Of a stretch of 64,000 nucleotides of DNA, positions 51,446 through 59,453 are shown piece by piece. The notes below the pieces were generated by a model. That model did no database searches. It had not been told where the DNA came from and saw nothing but the letters and a program-made list of their open reading frames with translations. The DNA lies in contig CADEGS010000001.1 in NCBI GenBank assembly GCA_902826945.1, forward strand, positions 1 through 64,000, given 5' to 3'. A program made the position numbers and the translations under genes. The first letter of the stretch is position 1. Each line of letters starts with the position of its first letter. Origin of the DNA: an uncultured bacterium (lineage in GTDB: Bacteria; Planctomycetota; UBA1135; GCA-002686595).

Positions 51446-53545
51446 CTAGCGCGAGGCGAGCGCGCGCTCGGGCTCGAGGCGGTAGAGCCCGTCCGCGGCG
51501 CCCGTCCCGCCGTCCACGACGCGCACCAGGCGCGCGCCCGCGTCGTCGGGGCGCGCGACCCACACCACGCCCGCCAGAGCGGGCTCGTCGGCCAGGAACA
51601 CGCGCAGGCGCTCGTCGGACTCGCCGTCCTCGGGGCGCGCCAGGCCGAGCGCGTGGCGCGCGCCGGCCGTCAGCCGCACGACCTCGTCCGCGTCGTCCTC
51701 GGCCGCGCGGCCGAGGGCCAGGAGCTCGACGCCGCGGCCGGCGAGCTCGCGCTCGAGGCGGCGCGCCAGGGCCTCGTCCTCGTCGCCCTCGAGCACGAGC
51801 AGGACGCGCGCGCGCGGCCCCTCGATGCGCGGCAGCGCGGCCGGGGCGACGGGCGCGGACGGGTCGGCCGGCTGCGCGCTCGCGACGCGGCGCGCGGACG
51901 GCGCGCGCGCCTGGGCCTCGCGCACGGCGTCGAGGATGCCCAGGCCGCGCTCGTAGCCGGCGCGCTCGTGGGCGTACAGGCGCGGGTGGCGCTCCAGCAC
52001 GGAGACCGCCTCCGACAGCGCGTCCTCGCGCCAGGCGCGGCGCTCGCCACGCCGCTCGTGCGCGCGGGCGGCGAGGATCGCGGCGAACACCGCCGCGACG
52101 ACGGCCAGGCGCCGGCCGCGGCCCGTGCGCGTCGCGCGCCGCGGACCGCGCTCGCTCGAGGCCGGCCAGGGCGGCACGAACGGGTCGGACGCGCGCGCCG
52201 CCGCGAGGCCGGCGGCGACGGGCTCGAGCGGCCGCTCGCCCCGGTACGAGGGCAGGTCCGCCGGGCGCACGGCGAAGGGGTCGTCCGCCTCCGCCAGGAT
52301 GCGCAGGTCGGCCAGCATCTCCGCCGCCGAGCCGTAGCGCGCCTGGATGTCGGCCATCGAGCGGCGCACGATCCACTCGAGCGCGTCGGGCACGCGCTTC
52401 GTGAAGCGCGACAGGCTGCCCTGCGCGGGGAACGAGCTCTCGAGCAGCGAGTAGAGCACCGCGCCGGCGCTGTACAGGTCGAACTTGACGCCGTCGACCT
52501 CGTGCACCTTCACCCCTTGCAGGGCCAGGCGCACCATCTCCGGGTCGCGGTAGTACTCGGTGCCGTGCGTGGTCAGCGTCAGCGCCGAGGCCAGCGGCGT
52601 GACCAGGCCGAAGTCGACCAGGTGCGCGCGGTCGGCCGAGACGATCACGTTGGCGGGCTTGACGTCCTTGTGCCACAGCCCGCCCTGGTGGAAGCCGTGC
52701 AGCGTGCGCAAGAGGTCCTGCGCGTAGCCGAGCACGAGCCCGAGCTCGCGGCGCCCCAGCCCCTCGGGCCCGGCCCGCGCGTGCAGCCGCTGGCCGACGA
52801 GCGAGAGCTCGTCGCCCTCGACGTAGCGCGTCACGTAATGGAAGCGCTCGGCGCGCAGATCGTGCTCGAGCACGAGCCCCAGGCGGCTGGCCGCCTCCAG
52901 CGCGCGGCTCTCGCGCACGATCTGCGGCAGGGTCGAGCCCTCGCCCAGCGCGAAGGACTTGATCACCACGCGCTCGCCCGGCTCGCGGCCGAGCGCGCGC
53001 AGGCGCAGCGCGGTGGCCGGGTCGGGCCGGGCCAGGAACAGGCGCGCGCCCGAGCCGCCGCTCGGCAGCGTGCCCAGCACCTGGTAGCCGGGGAAGGCGT
53101 CGCGCGCGGCGCGCGAGCCGGCGGCGCGCGGCGCCCGGTCGACCAGGTCCACCAGCCGCCGCTCGACGCGGTCGAGCACGAAGCCGAGCCCGAGGAAGCG
53201 CAACGGGTTGCCGAGGGCCAGGCGGTAGACGCCGGCCCCGGCGCTGCCGAGCTCGTCGCGCACGGCCCGTCCGTAGTGGCGCGCGGCCGCGACGCGGCCG
53301 ATGAGCAGGTTCGCGAGCGTCAGCGGCACGACCGCGGCCGCGGTCGCGAGCGCGCCGGCGGCGTGCAGCGCCTGCACGACGGTGGCGCGCGCGAGCCCGG
53401 CCACGCGGCCGATCAGCCGGCCGGAGAGGCGGAGCGCGCGCCCGAGCAGCCAGAACACGCCGGCCACGATCTTCCACAGGAGAAAGCCGACGAAGCCCAG
53501 GACCGCCAGGACCGGGATCAGGGCGACGAACGCGATGGCTTCCAT
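51446..53545 (-). CDS. Membrane Ser/Thr protein kinase encoded with an ECF sigma factor
   Basis: 699 residues from the ATG at 53545, overlapping the sigma gene by 28 bases. Two hydrophobic segments at the N-terminus (about 5-33 and 54-82), then the kinase domain about 152-420: K196 (VIKSF), HKDVKPANVIV with Lys for Arg in HRD (D294), DFG (311-313) and the segment THGTEYYRDPEM of the activation loop. A membrane helix lies at about 480-496, followed by about 200 residues with a coiled part and a beta-rich end (ARVLLVLEGDEDEALARRLE). In several bacteria an ECF sigma factor is activated by its adjacent kinase; that is the likely arrangement here. Confidence 0.88.
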   Translation of the reverse strand: MEAIAFVALIPVLAVLGFVGFLLWKIVAGVFWLLGRALRLSGRLIGRVAGLARATVVQALHAAGALATAAAVVPLTLANLLIGRVAAARHYGRAVRDELGSAGAGVYRLALGNPLRFLGLGFVLDRVERRLVDLVDRAPRAAGSRAARDAFPGYQVLGTLPSGGSGARLFLARPDPATALRLRALGREPGERVVIKSFALGEGSTLPQIVRESRALEAASRLGLVLEHDLRAERFHYVTRYVEGDELSLVGQRLHARAGPEGLGRRELGLVLGYAQDLLRTLHGFHQGGLWHKDVKPANVIVSADRAHLVDFGLVTPLASALTLTTHGTEYYRDPEMVRLALQGVKVHEVDGVKFDLYSAGAVLYSLLESSFPAQGSLSRFTKRVPDALEWIVRRSMADIQARYGSAAEMLADLRILAEADDPFAVRPADLPSYRGERPLEPVAAGLAAARASDPFVPPWPASSERGPRRATRTGRGRRLAVVAAVFAAILAARAHERRGERRAWREDALSEAVSVLERHPRLYAHERAGYERGLGILDAVREAQARAPSARRVASAQPADPSAPVAPAALPRIEGPRARVLLVLEGDEDEALARRLERELAGRGVELLALGRAAEDDADEVVRLTAGARHALGLARPEDGESDERLRVFLADEPALAGVVWVARPDDAGARLVRVVDGGTGAADGLYRLEPERALASR

Positions 53546-54342
53546 GACGTGGGGCTCCGGTGGCCGGCGGGGTCTCCTCGGGTCGCGAGGCGTCCGCTCG
53601 TGGCCTCCCCGGTCTCCCCCCCCGCCTGCGCGAAGCGGTGGTAGATCTCGGCGATGGCCTCGTCGAAGGTCGCCTCGTCCGCCTTGTTGGGAGAGAGCTC
53701 GAGCCCGTTGCGCACGAGCTCCTCCCATTCCTCTTCCGTGAACGAATACTTGGAGAAGACCTCGTGCAGGCGCGAGCGCAGCCGCTCGCGCACCCCGCTC
53801 AGCCGGCGGCTGACGGTGGCCTCGCTGATCCCCAGGGCCTCGGAGACGAGCCGCCCGCTCTGCCCCTCGAGGATCCGGCGCCGGAAGACGTCGAAGTCGG
53901 CGAAGCCGCTGTCGCGCTCCGCGCAGCGCAGCGCCGCGGCCACCTTGGCCTGGAAGACCGCGTCCTCGTAGGCGCCGTCGGGCCCCGGCCCGCCGTCGTG
54001 GCAGCCGCCGGCGGCCTCGAGGCCGAGCGCGCGCCGCCCCTCGCCGCGCTTCTGGGCCATGCGGCGGTCCATCTCGTCGCCCAGCGTGTGCTTCGCGATC
54101 GCGAGCAGCCAGGTCGAGAAGCGCGCCCCGCGGCTGGGATCGTGGCGGTCGATCGCGTGCGAGAGCGCGGCCAGGGTCTCCTGCGAGAGGTCGGCGACCG
54201 TCTCCTGGCCGATCCGCCCGCGGCCCCAGCGCGAGAGCTGCGCGCGCAGGATCGGGCCGAAGGTCTCCCACAGCTCGAACCAGGCCGCCGGCTCGCGCGA
54301 GCGCAGGCGCGCGATGAAGCTCGTGGTCAGGTCGTTCGGCAC
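53518..54342 (-). CDS. ECF-type RNA polymerase sigma factor with planctomycete-style C-terminal extension
   Basis: 274 residues. Region 2 lies at about 10-105 (FIARLRSREPAAWFELWETF, DLSQETLAALSHAIDRHDPS, FSTWLLAIAKHTLGDEMDRR). Region 4 covers about 150-205 with a helix-turn-helix (LVSEALGISEATVSRRLSGV). The extra C-terminal part (KYSFTEEEWEELVRNGLELS, ATFDEAIAEIYHRF, then a disordered tail) is typical of sigma-like proteins in Planctomycetota. No anti-sigma factor gene is adjacent; the overlapping kinase gene suggests control by phosphorylation. Its own promoter would face the coiled-coil gene across a 210-base gap. Confidence 0.92.
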   Translation of the reverse strand: MPNDLTTSFIARLRSREPAAWFELWETFGPILRAQLSRWGRGRIGQETVADLSQETLAALSHAIDRHDPSRGARFSTWLLAIAKHTLGDEMDRRMAQKRGEGRRALGLEAAGGCHDGGPGPDGAYEDAVFQAKVAAALRCAERDSGFADFDVFRRRILEGQSGRLVSEALGISEATVSRRLSGVRERLRSRLHEVFSKYSFTEEEWEELVRNGLELSPNKADEATFDEAIAEIYHRFAQAGGETGEATSGRLATRGDPAGHRSPTSWKPSRSSP

Positions 54343-54552
54343 GGGGGCAGCGGGGCGGGACCGGGCGGGCGCGCGGCAGGCCCCTATCTAACTGCGCCGG
54401 CGGCGGACTATTCGCGGAAAGGGGGCGTTTCCCCCGCCGCCCGCCTGCAAGCCGGGGGCGCCCCTTCCCAACAAGCTCCCGAACCCCCCGGCCGAGGACG
54501 AGGGCGCCTCGCCCCCCGGGAGCCGGCAAGACGCCATCTGGAGCGAAACCCC

Positions 54553-55422
54553 ATGTGCGGATTCATCACGAAGATCTTTCGCCTCGGCGCCGTCACCGCC
54601 GGGATCCTCGGGCTGACGGCAGTCGCGGCCTTCGCCACCCTCGGCGGGCCGCGCACCAAGGCCATGGTGCACGACATCCACGGCCGCGTGCTCGAGGGCA
54701 TCGACAAGCACATCGACGACCCGACCGCGCTGCGCTCGCAGCTCGGCGAGATGGAGCGCGAGTACCCCGAGCGCATCGCGCAGGTGCGCGCCGACCTGGC
54801 CGAGCTGGAGGGCGAGATCCGCTCGCTCCAGCGCGAGCAGGCGGTGTCCGAGCGCGTCGTCGCGCTGGTCGACGCCGACCTCGACTCGGCCAAGGGCGAC
54901 CTGGCCGCCGCCGACGCGCGCGGCAACGCGGTCGCGGCCGGCTCGCTGGTCGCGGTCGGCCCGCAGCCCGCGACGCGCCGCGCGCAGGCCAAGCTGCGCC
55001 AGATGCAGGAGCAGCGCCTGGTCTACGCCAACCGCGCCGCGGACGCCGAGCACGACCTGAGCTACCTGGAGAAGCAGCGCGACCGCCTGACCGACCTGCT
55101 CGCCAAGCTGGAGACCGAGCGCGCCGAGTTCCAGGCGCAGATCATGGGCCTCTCGCGCCAGATCGACGCGATCGCGCGCAACGACCGGCTGATCAAGCTG
55201 CTCGACCGCCGCAACCGCACGATCGAGGAGTGCAGCCGCTACGAGTCCGCGAGCCTGGACCAGATCACCGGACGCCTGGCGCAGATCACCAGCCGCCAGG
55301 AGGCCGAGCTCGACGTGCTGTCCACCGCCGAGCGGGCGAGCGACTACGAGGGCATGGCCCGGCTCGAGATCGCGGGCGAGGAGCTGGCGGCGCGCGCCGT
55401 CGGCGACGACGCCTCCTTCTAG
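54553..55422 (+). CDS. Membrane-anchored coiled-coil protein
   Basis: 289 residues. One N-terminal membrane anchor at about 11-30 (LGAVTAGILGLTAVAAFATL), then MVHDIHGRVLEGIDKHIDDP and a long coiled coil of heptads to about residue 260 (MEREYPERIAQVRADLAELE, YLEKQRDRLTDLLAKLETER). Such proteins occur in planctomycetes without a known function. It lies divergent from the sigma-kinase pair, so it may be a target of that sigma factor. GGAG lies about 10 bases before the ATG. Confidence 0.8.
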   Translation: MCGFITKIFRLGAVTAGILGLTAVAAFATLGGPRTKAMVHDIHGRVLEGIDKHIDDPTALRSQLGEMEREYPERIAQVRADLAELEGEIRSLQREQAVSERVVALVDADLDSAKGDLAAADARGNAVAAGSLVAVGPQPATRRAQAKLRQMQEQRLVYANRAADAEHDLSYLEKQRDRLTDLLAKLETERAEFQAQIMGLSRQIDAIARNDRLIKLLDRRNRTIEECSRYESASLDQITGRLAQITSRQEAELDVLSTAERASDYEGMARLEIAGEELAARAVGDDASF

Positions 55423-55545
55423 TGCAGGGGAGGGATGCCGCCCGCGCGCGGCGTCCTCCGGCGCGCCTCCCGGTCCGACCGGGGGGCGCGCGCTCTTTTG
55501 GGGTGCGCGCGCGCGGGCGGCCGATACCCTGGCCCCCGCTCGCGC

Positions 55546-56397
55546 ATGCGCTCGCCCCGCCACCTCGCCAGGAGCTTCCTGTGGCGCTCGCTCGCGCGCC
55601 TGGCCCCGGCCGAGATCCAGCGCGCGCTGGCGACGCTCACCGCGCCGGGCACGCCCGCCTTCGCCCCGCGCCGCGCCGTGCTGGACCGCGCGCCCGAGGC
55701 GCGCTCGGTGCTCGTGCTCGCCCCGCATCCCGACGACGAGGCGATCGGCGCGGGCGGGACGCTGCTGGCGCACGCGCGCGCCGGCGCGGCGCTGACCGTC
55801 GTGTACCTGACCGACGGCGCCGGCCTGGGGGAGGAGCGCGCCGCGCGCGTCGAGCGCCGCCGCGCCGAGGCGCGCGCCGCGGGCGCGCTGCTCGGCTGCG
55901 AGCAGCTCTTCTGGGACGAGCCCGACACGCGGCTCGCCGCGGGCGTGGCGCGCGCCGGCGCGGCGCTCGCGCGCCTGCTGCGCGAGCGCCGCTTCGAGCG
56001 CGTCTACGCGCCCTCCTTCTTCGACGGCCACCGGGACCACCTGGCCGCGAACGACGTGCTGCTCGCCGGCGCGCGCGCGGCCGGCTGGGACGGGCTCGTG
56101 TGCGGCTACGAGGTCTGGGACCCGGTGCCCTTCCCGAACTACGTCGTCGACGTCTCGCGCTTCGGCGCGGAGCGCGACCGGCTGCTCGCCTGCTACGCGA
56201 CGCCGCACGAGACGACCGACTTCACCGCGCTCTGCCGGCGGCGCTCCGCGCTGCACTACACGCTGCTCGTGGACAGCCGCCGCGCGCCGCAGGAAGGCCT
56301 GGCGGAGGCCTTCCTGCGCTTCGACCTCGCCACCTACGCGGCGCTGCGCGCCGCCTGGGGCGCGGCGCGGCCCGAGGCCCGCGCGCCGTCCTCGTGA
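55546..56397 (+). CDS. PIG-L-family N-deacetylase
   Basis: 283 residues from the ATG at 55546; a start further upstream (55435) would add a disordered Arg-rich stretch. The zinc-binding motif HPDDE is at 61-65 (VLVLAPHPDDEAIGAGGTLL), and HRDHLAAN near residue 161 supplies the second His pair. PIG-L enzymes remove acetyl groups from N-acetylglucosamine-type sugars (GlcNAc-PI, bacillithiol or mycothiol precursors, antibiotic or exopolysaccharide sugars). It opens the plus-strand glycan cluster and overlaps the next gene by 4 bases (GTGA). Confidence 0.88.
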   Translation: MRSPRHLARSFLWRSLARLAPAEIQRALATLTAPGTPAFAPRRAVLDRAPEARSVLVLAPHPDDEAIGAGGTLLAHARAGAALTVVYLTDGAGLGEERAARVERRRAEARAAGALLGCEQLFWDEPDTRLAAGVARAGAALARLLRERRFERVYAPSFFDGHRDHLAANDVLLAGARAAGWDGLVCGYEVWDPVPFPNYVVDVSRFGAERDRLLACYATPHETTDFTALCRRRSALHYTLLVDSRRAPQEGLAEAFLRFDLATYAALRAAWGAARPEARAPSS

Positions 56398-57293
56398 GCC
56401 GCCGGCCCGACCTGTTCGTCGTCGGCGCGCCGCGCTGTGGGACGACCAAGCTGCACGCCGACCTGGAGCGCCACCCGCAGGTCTTCATGAGCGCGCGCAA
56501 GGAGCCGCACTACTTCTGCACCGACGTGCACGCGGCCTACCGCGCGCACCAGGGCCGGCTCCCGCTCGGGCACCTGGCCGACGAGGCGGCCTACCTGCGG
56601 CTCTTCGCCGGCGCCGGCGACGCGCGCCGCGTCGGCGAGTCGTCGGTCTACTACCTCTACTCCGACGCCGCGCTGGCGGGCATCCGCGCCTTCGCGCCCG
56701 AGGCGCGCATCGTGATCCTGCTGCGCGACCCGGTCGACTTCCTGGTCTCGCTGCACGCGCGGCTCTTCGCGATGACCGACGAGACGCGCCCCTTCCGCGA
56801 GGCGCTGGCGCTCGAGCCCGAGCGGCGCGCGGGCCGCCGCGTGCCCTCCACGGCGCGCTTCCCCGGCCTGCTCTTCTACTCCGACTACGCGCGCTTCTCC
56901 GAGCGCGTCGCGCGCTGGCGCGCGGCCTTCCCGCGCACGGCGGTGCTGCTGCTCGACGACCTGCGCCGGAGCCCGCAGGCGAGCTGGGAGCGCCTGCAGG
57001 CCTTCCTCGAGGTCGAGCCCGTGCCCCTGCCGCAGGGCGCGCCGCAGAACGAGACGGTCGAGGCGCGCTCGCTCGTCCTGGCGCGCTTCCTGCGGCGGCG
57101 CTGGCTGGCCCACCGCTACGGCCCGCACGACCGGCGCCTGGAGCGACTCAACACGCGTCCCGCTCGAGCGCGCGCGCTCGACCCCGCGCTGCGCGCCGCG
57201 CTCCAGGAGCGCTGGCGCGGCGAGGTCGAGGCGCTCTCGGCGCTGCTCGAGCGCGACCTCGTCGCGCTGTGGGGCTACCCCGGCGCGCTATGA
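56394..57293 (+). CDS. Sulfotransferase
   Basis: 299 residues from a GTG at 56394 overlapping the PIG-L stop. The PAPS 5'-phosphate loop is GAPRCGTTK (11-19), and the 3'-phosphate-binding segment is ILLRDPVDFLVSLHARLF near residue 107. Further family segments: ESSVYYLYSD, YSDYARFSERVARWRAAFPR, LLLDDLRRSPQASWERLQAF, which are typical of carbohydrate (heparan-type) sulfotransferases. It would sulfate a sugar or polysaccharide in the cytoplasm using PAPS. Part of a tightly packed cluster. Confidence 0.9.
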   Translation: MSRRPDLFVVGAPRCGTTKLHADLERHPQVFMSARKEPHYFCTDVHAAYRAHQGRLPLGHLADEAAYLRLFAGAGDARRVGESSVYYLYSDAALAGIRAFAPEARIVILLRDPVDFLVSLHARLFAMTDETRPFREALALEPERRAGRRVPSTARFPGLLFYSDYARFSERVARWRAAFPRTAVLLLDDLRRSPQASWERLQAFLEVEPVPLPQGAPQNETVEARSLVLARFLRRRWLAHRYGPHDRRLERLNTRPARARALDPALRAALQERWRGEVEALSALLERDLVALWGYPGAL

Positions 57294-57309
57294 TCTCCGG
57301 CCCCCTTCC

Positions 57310-58227
57310 ATGGTCCCCTTGCCGCAGGACTCCGCGTCCGGCGCCCCGCCCGCGGCGCCGGTCGAGGGCGAGCACATCGAGCTCGTCGAGCGCTACTTCG
57401 ACGACAACGCCCAGGACTGGTCGGACCTCTACCGCAGCGCCCGGCGCGCCAACGACGTGGTCCTGGCCGCGCGCCGCGACGCGGCGGTGCAGGCGCTGGC
57501 CGAGCGCGTCGAGGCCGGCGGGCGCATCCTCGACGCGGGCTGCGGCGCCGGGCTGACCGCGCTCGAGCTCGTGCGCCGCGGCTTCCGCGTGCACCTGGTG
57601 GACGTCTCGCGGCGCATGCTGGACCTGGCCGCGCAGAACCTCTCGGCCGCCAACGCGCCGGCCGAGCGCTACGAGATCACGCGCGGCGACCCGATCGCCG
57701 ACCTCGAGCGCGCGCGCGCGGGCAGCGCGAGCTACGACGGCATCGCGGCGCTCGGCTTCCTGCAGTACCAGCCCGACGAGGCGCGCGCGCTGCGCGCGCT
57801 GCACGCCGCGCTGCGGCCGGGCGGCGTGCTGGTCGTCACCGGACCGAACGCCACGCGCCTGGCGGACGGCTTCGGCCTGGCGCGCCTGGTCGCGCGCGCG
57901 CGGCGCCGGCTGGCGCGGCGGCGCGCGGGCCCGCCGCCCTCGGCCGCCGAGGTCGAGGCCGCGCGCGCCGCGGGCCGCTCGCGCGCGCTCTTGCACCGCA
58001 TCTCCGCGCACGCCTACTCGTTCGGCCGCTTCCGCGCGCTGCTCGAGGCCGCCGGCTTCGAGCTGCTCGCGCGCCGCGGCCACGGCTTCGTCAACTTCGC
58101 CGTGATCGGCCCGCGCCTGGGCTTCCGGGGCGAGCTCTTCCTGCACCGCGCGCTGAGCGCCGCCGCGCGCGTGCTCCCGATCGACCGCTGGGCCAACGAC
58201 CTGATCGTGGTCGCCCGCCGCCGGTGA
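57310..58227 (+). CDS. SAM-dependent class I methyltransferase
   Basis: 305 residues. SAM-binding motif I LDAGCGAG is at 74-81, followed by ALELVRRGFRVHLVDVSRRM, and the post-motif segment GGVLVVTGPNATRLADGFGL. The C-terminal 110 residues include an Arg/Ala-rich stretch and the segment GRFRALLEAAGFELLARRGH. It most resembles UbiE/Methyltransf_11-type enzymes; the substrate, probably a sugar or lipid-linked glycan, is not shown by the sequence. It overlaps the epimerase start by 4 bases (GTGA). Confidence 0.85.
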   Translation: MVPLPQDSASGAPPAAPVEGEHIELVERYFDDNAQDWSDLYRSARRANDVVLAARRDAAVQALAERVEAGGRILDAGCGAGLTALELVRRGFRVHLVDVSRRMLDLAAQNLSAANAPAERYEITRGDPIADLERARAGSASYDGIAALGFLQYQPDEARALRALHAALRPGGVLVVTGPNATRLADGFGLARLVARARRRLARRRAGPPPSAAEVEAARAAGRSRALLHRISAHAYSFGRFRALLEAAGFELLARRGHGFVNFAVIGPRLGFRGELFLHRALSAAARVLPIDRWANDLIVVARRR

Positions 58228-59453
58228 GCGTCCCGCCCTCCCCCGCCGCCGCGGAGCCGCGCGCCGCGGAGCAGGCCGGCGCGGGGCTGCGCGGCGCGCG
58301 CGTGCTCGTGACCGGCGGCACCGGCTTCGTCGGCGGACGCCTGGTCGAGCGCCTGGCGGGCGAGCTCGGCGCCGAGGTGCGCGTGCTCGTGCGACGCTTC
58401 GCGCGCGCGGCGCGCGTGGCGCGCTTCCCGGTCGCGCTGCGCGCGGGCGACGTGACCGACGCGCGCGCGGTGGCGGAGGCCGCCGAGGGCTGCGCCGTCG
58501 TCTTCCACTGCGCGTACGGGACCGCCGGCGACCCGGCCGAGCAGCGCGCGGTGAACGTCGACGGCCTGCGCTGCGTGCTCGACGCCGCCGCGCGCGACGG
58601 CGCCCGCGTCGTGCACGTCAGCACGGCGGCGGTCTACGGCACGCCGCGCGGCGAGGTGCTCGACGAGGAGTGCCCGCGCCCGGCCGGCGACGACCCGTAC
58701 TCGAGCAGCAAGCTCGCGGCCGAGCACCTGGCCGAGGAGCGCGCGCGCGCCGGCGCTCCCGTCGTCGTGCTGCAGCCGACGTGCGTCTACGGCCCCTGGT
58801 CGCCCTCGTGGACGATACGCATCCTGGCCGACCTGAAGGCGCGCCGCGTGCCGCTGGTGGACGGCGGCAGCGGCCTGTGCAACGCCGTGCACGTGGACGA
58901 CGTCGTGGCCGCGCTGCTCGCCGCCGCCGAGGCGCCCGGCGCGCCGGGCGAGCGCTTCCTCGTCTCCGGGCCGGAGCCGGTGACCTGGGCGCGCTTCTAC
59001 CGCGCGCACGAGCGCATGCTGGGATTCGAGAGCACCGTCGCGCTGACGCTCGACGAGGCGCGCGCGCGCTGGGAGGAGCGCGTGCGCCGCAAGAGCGTGC
59101 TGCGCGAGGCGCTGGCGCTCCTGCGCGCGGGCTCGCGCGCCCGCGCGCGGCTGCGCGCCTCGCGCGAGGTGGACCTGGCGCGGCGCGCCGCGCGCCGCGT
59201 GCTGCCGCAGGGGCTGCGGCGCGCGCTGAAGGCGCGCCTGCGCGGCCCCGCGGGCGAGGCGGCGCCCGCCGGCGAGAAGCCGCTGCTCCTGCTGCCGCCG
59301 GCCGCGCTCGCGTTCCACGCGGCGCGCGCGCGCGTCTCGACCGCCAAGGCCGAGCGCCTGCTCGGCTACCGCCCCGCCTGGGGCTTCGAGCGCGGCATGC
59401 GCTCGGTCGAGGCCTGGGCGCGCTGGGCGGGCCTCCTGGACGACGCGCGATGA
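58224..59453 (+). CDS. NAD-dependent sugar epimerase/dehydratase (extended SDR)
   Basis: 409 residues from a GTG at 58224. The nucleotide-binding fold has GGTGFVGG at 31-38, the active-site Ser/Thr in VHVSTAAVYGTPRG, and the catalytic YxxxK in DPYSSSKLAAEHL. VLQPTCVYGPWSPSWTIRIL and NAVHVDDVVAALLAAAE are typical of extended SDRs acting on nucleotide sugars. At 409 residues it is longer than the usual 310-340, with an Arg/Ala-rich C-terminal extension. It probably makes or alters an NDP-sugar for the cluster's glycan. Confidence 0.88.
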   Translation: MSVPPSPAAAEPRAAEQAGAGLRGARVLVTGGTGFVGGRLVERLAGELGAEVRVLVRRFARAARVARFPVALRAGDVTDARAVAEAAEGCAVVFHCAYGTAGDPAEQRAVNVDGLRCVLDAAARDGARVVHVSTAAVYGTPRGEVLDEECPRPAGDDPYSSSKLAAEHLAEERARAGAPVVVLQPTCVYGPWSPSWTIRILADLKARRVPLVDGGSGLCNAVHVDDVVAALLAAAEAPGAPGERFLVSGPEPVTWARFYRAHERMLGFESTVALTLDEARARWEERVRRKSVLREALALLRAGSRARARLRASREVDLARRAARRVLPQGLRRALKARLRGPAGEAAPAGEKPLLLLPPAALAFHAARARVSTAKAERLLGYRPAWGFERGMRSVEAWARWAGLLDDAR

